From the NCBI GenBank assembly GCA_003151665.1, contig PLYD01000258.1:1-9934 (forward strand): 9,934 nucleotides of DNA, written 5' to 3'. Both the position numbers and the translations under genes were made by a program. Below, piece by piece: positions 6,079 through 9,934 of this stretch (its first letter is position 1; each line of letters begins with the position of its first letter). The stretch comes from Candidatus Dormiibacterota bacterium (GTDB taxonomy: Bacteria; Chloroflexota; Dormibacteria; Dormibacterales; Dormibacteraceae). Below the pieces are notes generated by a model. It ran no database searches and was not told where the DNA came from. It saw only the letters and a list, made by a program, of their open reading frames with translations.

Positions 6079-6846
6079 TCATTTGACCGGAGTCCTGCGA
6101 ACCAGGCGTCTGCCGACCTTCCTGGCGCACTTGGCGCATACCGCCAAATGCATCCGAACCGCCTCCGCCCGAGAGCGCCTCAGCTTCCCGGCGAGGTAAG
6201 GGGCCAGGAGCGGCACCGCCTCGTCATGGGTCAGCGCGCCCTCCCCTTCCGCCGATATGAACTCCTCCTTGAACCGCAAGCGCGCCCGGTAGAGCAAAGT
6301 CTCGACCGCGCTCTCTGACATCTTGAGGGACCTGGCGATCTGGCGGTAGCTCAGATCTTGCAGCTCGCGCAAGGTCAGCACCAGCCGGTACTTCTCGGGC
6401 AGCCGTTGCGACACAGCCCAGACCTGACGGCGCAGCTCGTTCGACTCCTGGGCCTGGACCGGGTCGAAGCTGCGAGAAGTCGACGGAAGTCCTGCGAGCA
6501 GGTCCACGTCATCGTCGTCGCCGCTGTCAGCCCTCAGGTCTCGCTGCCGGCGCCGCAGCTCGTCGAAGCAGAGGTTGCGAGCCACGGTGTGCACCCAGCC
6601 GCCAAAGTTGAACGAGTCGTCAACGCGGTCCATCATCCGGAGCGCCTTCATAAAGGTCTCCTGGGCGATGTCCTCAGCCAGCAACGCGTCCCCCAGCTTT
6701 CGACGCACCAGCCGGTAGATCGAAGCCACGTAGCGCCGGTGGAGCTCCTCGAAGGCGTGGATGTCCCCGGTTCGATAGGCCTTTACGAGATCGACGTCCG
6801 AGGGCTCGATGCCCACCTTGGACGTGCTTTCAGCTTCGTCGGTCAC
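6079..6846 (-). CDS. ECF-type RNA polymerase sigma factor with C-terminal zinc-finger-like tail
   Basis: It directs RNA polymerase to a set of promoters. Region 2 spans about 27-102, including LLAEDIAQETFMKALR and FGGWVHTVARNLCFDELRRR. Region 4 spans about 135-195, with LPEKYRLVLTLRELQDLSYRQIA and the helix-turn-helix MSESAVETLLYRARLRFKEE. The roughly 60 residues beyond region 4 are extra for a minimal ECF factor (about 180-200) and read THDEAVPLLAPYLAGKLRRSRAEAVRMHLAVCAKC; His233, Cys237 and Cys240 form HxxxCxxC, with His207 as a possible fourth ligand. This resembles the zf-HC2 domain of anti-sigma factors, here on the same chain. The start is GTG at 6844-6846, overlapping the glycerate kinase gene by 17 bases. 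No separate anti-sigma gene is present nearby. Its signal and targets are unknown. Confidence 0.9.
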   Translation of the reverse strand: MTDEAESTSKVGIEPSDVDLVKAYRTGDIHAFEELHRRYVASIYRLVRRKLGDALLAEDIAQETFMKALRMMDRVDDSFNFGGWVHTVARNLCFDELRRRQRDLRADSGDDDDVDLLAGLPSTSRSFDPVQAQESNELRRQVWAVSQRLPEKYRLVLTLRELQDLSYRQIARSLKMSESAVETLLYRARLRFKEEFISAEGEGALTHDEAVPLLAPYLAGKLRRSRAEAVRMHLAVCAKCARKVGRRLVRRTPVK

Positions 6847-7978
6847 TCTTTGGTCTCAACATCTCTCTAACGGCGAGGGCGGCCGCGCGGGTCAGTGCGG
6901 GTCTTGCGTCTTGCATCAAGTCCTGCAGATTGTCGCCCTCTTGCGCGAGCGCCGCCACCGAGGTGAACCCCTTGGTGAGCAGCGTCTCCCAGCCGGCGCC
7001 CTTGGTCCCGGCAAGGAGAACGGTGGGGACTCCGGCGGCCTGGGCACGTCGCGCCACCTCCCCGGGCGCCTTGCCGTAGGCGGTCTGGCCGTCGGCCCGG
7101 CCTTCGCCGGTAATGACGAGCTGGGCCCCCGGCAGGGCTCGGTCGAAGCCGCTGGCGTCGACCACGAGACCCGCCCCTGAAACCAGTCGGGCGCCGAGGA
7201 AGGCCATGAGGCCTGCCCCAGTTCCGCCTGCCGCACCAGCTCCTGGAATGTCCGCCACGCGCTTGCCGTACTGCCGTTCGATCACCTCCGCAAGGCGCGC
7301 GAGCGCACGGTCGAGCAACCTTACTGTCACCGGATCGGCGCCCTTCTGCGGCCCGTAGATTGCGCTCGCGCCTTCCGGGCCGGTCAGCGGGTTGGTCACG
7401 TCGCAGGCCACCATCACCTGCACCGATCGCCAGCCTGGGTTCAGCCTCGAGTCATCGATCCGTTGAAGCCGCAGCAACGCCGCGCCGCCGCGTGGCAGAT
7501 CGACGCCCTCAGCGTCGAGGAACCGGTAACCGAGCGCCTGGGCCATCCCGACCCCACCGTCATTGGTCGCCGAGCTGCCGATCCCGGCGATCACCGATTT
7601 GACCCCCGACTGCCTTGCCGCTTCGAGCAGCTGGCCGAACCCGTAGGTCGAGGTCTTGCGCGGATCGCGCAGCGCCGGCGACAGCAGGACGTAGCCGCTC
7701 GCTGAGGCCAGCTCGGCCACTGCGGTCTTGCCGCCGTCGATGAGGCCGAACGACGCCAGCACCGGATCTCCGAGCGGGCCTTCGACGTCGACCCATTCAT
7801 ACCTACCTTTGTTGGCAGAGACCAGAGACTCGACAGTGCCTTCGCCGCCGTCCGCGATCGGGATCTCCACGACCTCGGCGTCAGGGAACACTTCACGGAC
7901 ACCGCGGGCGATCGCCTTCGCCGCCTGCGTGGCCGACAGGCTGCCTTTGAAGGAGTTGGGAGCCACGATGATCTTCAT
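6830..7978 (-). CDS. glxK: Glycerate kinase (GlxK/GarK family)
   Basis: It phosphorylates D-glycerate with ATP, usually to 2-phosphoglycerate in this family, linking glyoxylate, serine or sugar-acid breakdown to glycolysis. The 382 residues match the family length (about 375-385). Motifs include IVAPNSFKGSLSA (4-16), IADGGEGTVE (41-50), GIGSSATNDGG (132-142), ACDVTNPLTGPEGAS (191-205), GAGAAGGTGAG (246-256) and VITGEGRADGQT (288-299). The ATG at 7976-7978 gives the usual MKIIVAPNSFKGS start. It lies 20 bases after the ilvE stop with only a weak ribosome binding site. Its 3' end overlaps the sigma factor gene by 17 bases, so this metabolic gene is tied to a regulator. No glyoxylate-pathway partner is visible in the window. 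The symbol follows E. coli naming; the phosphorylation position is inferred from family. Confidence 0.95.
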   Translation of the reverse strand: MKIIVAPNSFKGSLSATQAAKAIARGVREVFPDAEVVEIPIADGGEGTVESLVSANKGRYEWVDVEGPLGDPVLASFGLIDGGKTAVAELASASGYVLLSPALRDPRKTSTYGFGQLLEAARQSGVKSVIAGIGSSATNDGGVGMAQALGYRFLDAEGVDLPRGGAALLRLQRIDDSRLNPGWRSVQVMVACDVTNPLTGPEGASAIYGPQKGADPVTVRLLDRALARLAEVIERQYGKRVADIPGAGAAGGTGAGLMAFLGARLVSGAGLVVDASGFDRALPGAQLVITGEGRADGQTAYGKAPGEVARRAQAAGVPTVLLAGTKGAGWETLLTKGFTSVAALAQEGDNLQDLMQDARPALTRAAALAVREMLRPKSDRRS

Positions 7979-7998
7979 CGGGTCTTGGGTTTCCGGAT

Positions 7999-8964
7999 TC
8001 AGTAGACGGGGATCGTCCAGTCCTTGTATTTGGGCGTCTCTCCACGGACGGCGCCGAAATAGATGTTCTGCAGCTCCTGGGTGAACTCACCGACCTTGCC
8101 GTTGCCGACGGTCCGGCGGTCGACCTCGATGACCGGCGCGACCTGGGCACCTGTGCCGCACATCAGCAGCTCGTCGCAGGTGTACAGCTCAGTCCTGTCG
8201 ATGCTCCTTTCGACGACCGGCAAACCCAGCTCGTCCTTGATCAGACCGATGATCAGGGTCCGCGTGATGCCTTCGAGGATGTCGTCCGTTACCGGCGGCG
8301 TCACGACAGTGCCGTCTTTGATCATGAAGAGATTCTCGGCCGAGCCCTCGGAGACATGGCCGTCCACTGTGAGCACGATCGCCTCGTCATATCCGGCCTC
8401 ATTGGCTTCGGACTTGGCCAGCGCCGACTGTGCGTATGAGCCGGTGATCTTGGCGCGGGCGGGCAACGACTGGTCGGGCACGCGCCGCCATGTGCTGACC
8501 ATGCACCGCAGGCCACCCTCGATCTCTACGTAGTTGCCAAAAGGAATCGCATAGATAAGGAAGCTGTGCGCAATGTTGTGGAGGCGGACGCCGATCTCCT
8601 CGCTGGCGGTGAAGAGGAGCGGTCGCACGTAGACGTCCGACTTGAACTGGTTGCGCCGCAGCACCTCGAGGGTGATGTTCACCAACTCCTCGGTCGAGTG
8701 CGGAAGCTTGAAACGCATGATGTTTGCGGAACGTCGCATGCGGTCGTAGTGCGCCGAGGCCTCGAGGAGGAAGAGCTGCTCCTTCTTTACATTCCAGTAG
8801 GCGCGGATGCCCTCGAACACGCCGGTGCCGTAGTGGAGGGCGTGAGTCATCAGCCCGAGCTTGATGTCGTGGTAGCGGCCGTACTCGCCGTCGTAGTAAA
8901 CCCAGGTGTTCGGATGGACCGCCGGTTTCTTGGGCGCCGCTTTGGATTTGGTCTCCACGCTCAT
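7999..8964 (-). CDS. ilvE: Branched-chain amino acid aminotransferase
   Basis: This PLP-dependent fold type IV enzyme transfers amino groups between glutamate and the keto acids of leucine, isoleucine and valine. The 321-residue product contains HALHYGTGVFEGIRAYW (41-57), RPLLFTASEEIG (114-125), the PLP-binding Lys172 in RAKITGSYAQSALAKSEA, GYDEAIVLTVDGHVSEGSAENLF (191-213) with Glu206, and the phosphate-binding ITRTLI (233-238). Length and motifs fit the IlvE class I group (about 300-320). The open frame continues far upstream, but I chose ATG at 8962-8964 (MSVETKSKAAPKKP) because it precedes WVYYDGE at a normal distance, upstream residues lack similarity, and ACTAGGG lies just before it. 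A D-amino acid or aminodeoxychorismate enzyme is less likely given the EGIRAYW motif. Other ilv/leu genes are absent. Confidence 0.95.
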   Translation of the reverse strand: MSVETKSKAAPKKPAVHPNTWVYYDGEYGRYHDIKLGLMTHALHYGTGVFEGIRAYWNVKKEQLFLLEASAHYDRMRRSANIMRFKLPHSTEELVNITLEVLRRNQFKSDVYVRPLLFTASEEIGVRLHNIAHSFLIYAIPFGNYVEIEGGLRCMVSTWRRVPDQSLPARAKITGSYAQSALAKSEANEAGYDEAIVLTVDGHVSEGSAENLFMIKDGTVVTPPVTDDILEGITRTLIIGLIKDELGLPVVERSIDRTELYTCDELLMCGTGAQVAPVIEVDRRTVGNGKVGEFTQELQNIYFGAVRGETPKYKDWTIPVY

Positions 8965-8973
8965 CTCAGCCCT

Positions 8974-8979
8974 AGTGTA
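8974..8979 (-). promoter_or_regulatory. -10-like box TACACT before ilvE
   Basis: TACACT (minus strand) matches four of six -10 positions, including the key second A and last T. It lies nine bases before the ilvE ATG, with AGGG between, in the only divergent intergenic region of the window. Transcription would start about two bases before the ATG. No clear -35 is visible. It is the most likely place for the promoter that drives the long minus-strand gene string. Confidence 0.35.
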
Positions 8980-9051
8980 AGTCGCCTCCGGGCGGGCCAC
9001 ATGACACACGATCCGGCCCCTGCTTTCGGTGGAACAGGCCCCATTTCTGTT

Positions 9052-9444
9052 ATGAATCGGGGCGTGACGCTGTACGGCATCATCGCCGACCTCCGCCGGG
9101 AGCATCCGACGCCTGCCGCGATGCAGACCCTCGACATGGTCGTGGCAGAGCTGGGACGCACTCGTGACAACCTCAAAGAGGCGGCCGAGGCGCTCAGCAC
9201 CAAGTCCCTTCCGCCCGGAGGCAAGGAGATTCTGGACGAGGTGGTCGAACGGGCTCGCCAGGCCGACGTCTACGACCTCGATTACGGAGAGGACCCTTAC
9301 GACCGGCCGCCGGCTGAGCCGCTTGACGAAGGCACTTTTGGGATCGGGATCCTTCTGGGCGTGAGCTCGCTTATCGGCATCGTGTTGGCGGCGCTGGCGG
9401 TGTACGCCGGCATCAACGCGATCATGAACACACCAGGTGGCTGA
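9052..9444 (+). CDS. Small single-pass membrane protein of unknown function
   Basis: I do not recognise this 130-residue protein. The N-terminal two-thirds are charged and soluble, with helical stretches (TPAAMQTLDMVVAELGR, NLKEAAEALSTK) and an acidic Asp/Pro-rich stretch near 72-92. One hydrophobic helix at about 97-120 (IGILLGVSSLIGIVLAALAV) lies close to the C-terminus, so it resembles a tail-anchored or single-pass protein facing the cytoplasm. There is no signal peptide. The start is uncertain: ATG at 9052, ATG at 9001 (17 residues longer) and GTG at 9064 (4 residues shorter) are all in frame and none has a strong ribosome binding site. Its stop lies inside the yajQ start region with an 8-base overlap, so the two are probably co-transcribed, divergent from ilvE. 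Confidence 0.7.
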   Translation: MNRGVTLYGIIADLRREHPTPAAMQTLDMVVAELGRTRDNLKEAAEALSTKSLPPGGKEILDEVVERARQADVYDLDYGEDPYDRPPAEPLDEGTFGIGILLGVSSLIGIVLAALAVYAGINAIMNTPGG

Positions 9445-9928
9445 GTTCTCGTTCGACGTCGTCTCGGAGTTCGACTCCGCTGAGCTGACCAATGCACTCG
9501 ATCAGGCGCGCCGCGAGGTCAGCACACGCTTCGACTTCAAGGACACCGGCACGAGCTACGACCACACCGACCAGAAAATATTGATCGAGTCAGCAAGCGA
9601 GGAGCGCGCCAAGGCCGCCATGCAGGTCCTTCGCGAAAAAGCCGCGCGACGCCAGCTTTCGCCCAAGCTGTTCAAGCCTGGCGAGCCGAAGAGTGTGGGC
9701 AAAGGACGCGGCCAGATCGAGGTCCAACTCAACGCGGGCATCACCGACGACATCGCTCGCGACCTCCGGAAAAAGATTCAGAACGCCACGCCCAAGGTCC
9801 AGGTGCGCATCCAGGGCGATCAGCTCCGAGTGGTCAGCAAAGACAAGGACACACTTCAGCTGGTGATGAAGACGCTTCGCGAAGCGGAGGACATACCTGT
9901 CCCTCTGCAGTTCACCAACTACCGCTAA
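9437..9928 (+). CDS. yajQ: YajQ family nucleotide-binding protein (UPF0234)
   Basis: The 163 residues cover the whole family length (about 160-165). Recognisable segments are the N-terminal FSFDVVSEFDSAELTNALDQ (4-23), EVSTRFDFKDT (27-37), KSVGKGRGQIEVQLNAGITD (85-104), ARDLRKKIQ (107-115), PKVQVRIQGDQLRVVSKDKDTLQ (119-141) and the C-terminal PLQFTNYR. The family has two RNP-like folds and is reported to bind nucleic acid or nucleotides; some proteobacterial members bind cyclic di-GMP, which cannot be assumed here. The start is GTG at 9437-9439, overlapping the membrane-protein gene by 8 bases with only a weak ribosome binding site, so translation may be coupled. The stop TAA is at 9926-9928, six bases from the window end, so no terminator can be seen. 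Confidence 0.96.
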   Translation: MAEFSFDVVSEFDSAELTNALDQARREVSTRFDFKDTGTSYDHTDQKILIESASEERAKAAMQVLREKAARRQLSPKLFKPGEPKSVGKGRGQIEVQLNAGITDDIARDLRKKIQNATPKVQVRIQGDQLRVVSKDKDTLQLVMKTLREAEDIPVPLQFTNYR

Positions 9929-9934
9929 GACTCC

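Noticed and set aside
8965..9492. Upstream extension of the ilvE frame by 176 residues
   Set aside because: The extension runs antisense through the membrane-protein gene and into yajQ, lacks aminotransferase similarity, and a well-placed ATG with AGGG upstream lies at 8962-8964.
1..9934. Mobile element, CRISPR array, tRNA, rRNA or prophage
   Set aside because: I saw no transposase or integrase motifs, regularly spaced repeats, CCA-ended cloverleaf or rRNA-like conserved blocks; nearly all bases belong to housekeeping genes.

Overview
This is a GC-rich bacterial chromosome segment (roughly 60-65% GC by eye), densely packed with housekeeping genes. No phage, transposon, CRISPR, rRNA or tRNA gene is visible. 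The gene set (PdxS/PdxT-type vitamin B6 synthesis, a SpoIIIAA/Ycf45-like ATPase with an R3H domain coupled to thymidylate kinase, many GTG starts, short -10-like boxes abutting start codons) suggests a high-GC member of the Chloroflexota / Candidatus Dormibacterota area or another Terrabacteria lineage. That placement is inference from gene content, with no marker-gene support here.

Minus strand, read right to left: ilvE (8964-7999), glycerate kinase (7978-6830), an ECF-type sigma factor with a built-in zinc-binding tail (6846-6079), a two-repeat protein with a SHOCT-like C-terminus (6057-5497), pdxS (5431-4517), pdxT (4425-3847), a tandem degenerate GNAT protein (3850-2879), an AAA-R3H ATPase (2882-1341), tmk (1341-736), and an ABC transporter ATPase that runs off the left edge (662-1). 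Most junctions overlap or are about 20 bases. The larger gaps, before pdxS (65), before pdxT (91) and before the ABC gene (73), hold hairpins, dyads or promoter-like boxes, so the string is probably a chain of sub-operons. No gene-free stretch exceeds 300 bases.

Plus strand: divergent from ilvE are a small single-pass membrane protein (about 9052-9444) and yajQ (9437-9928), which overlap by 8 bases.

Functionally, PdxS and PdxT together make pyridoxal 5'-phosphate, the cofactor of the IlvE aminotransferase in the same gene string. Glycerate kinase feeds the triose-phosphate pool from which PdxS takes glyceraldehyde 3-phosphate. The most unusual points are: pdxT has no in-frame ATG, GTG or TTG near its conserved N-terminus and seems to start at CTG behind a strong Shine-Dalgarno site buried in a hairpin; the sigma factor carries an HxxxCxxC anti-sigma-like domain; and several genes have TANNNT boxes 6-9 bases before the start codon, as in leaderless transcription. 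I see no defence or other obviously new multi-gene system. The best candidates for new biology are the sigma-factor/SHOCT-protein pair and the pdxS-pdxT leader structures.
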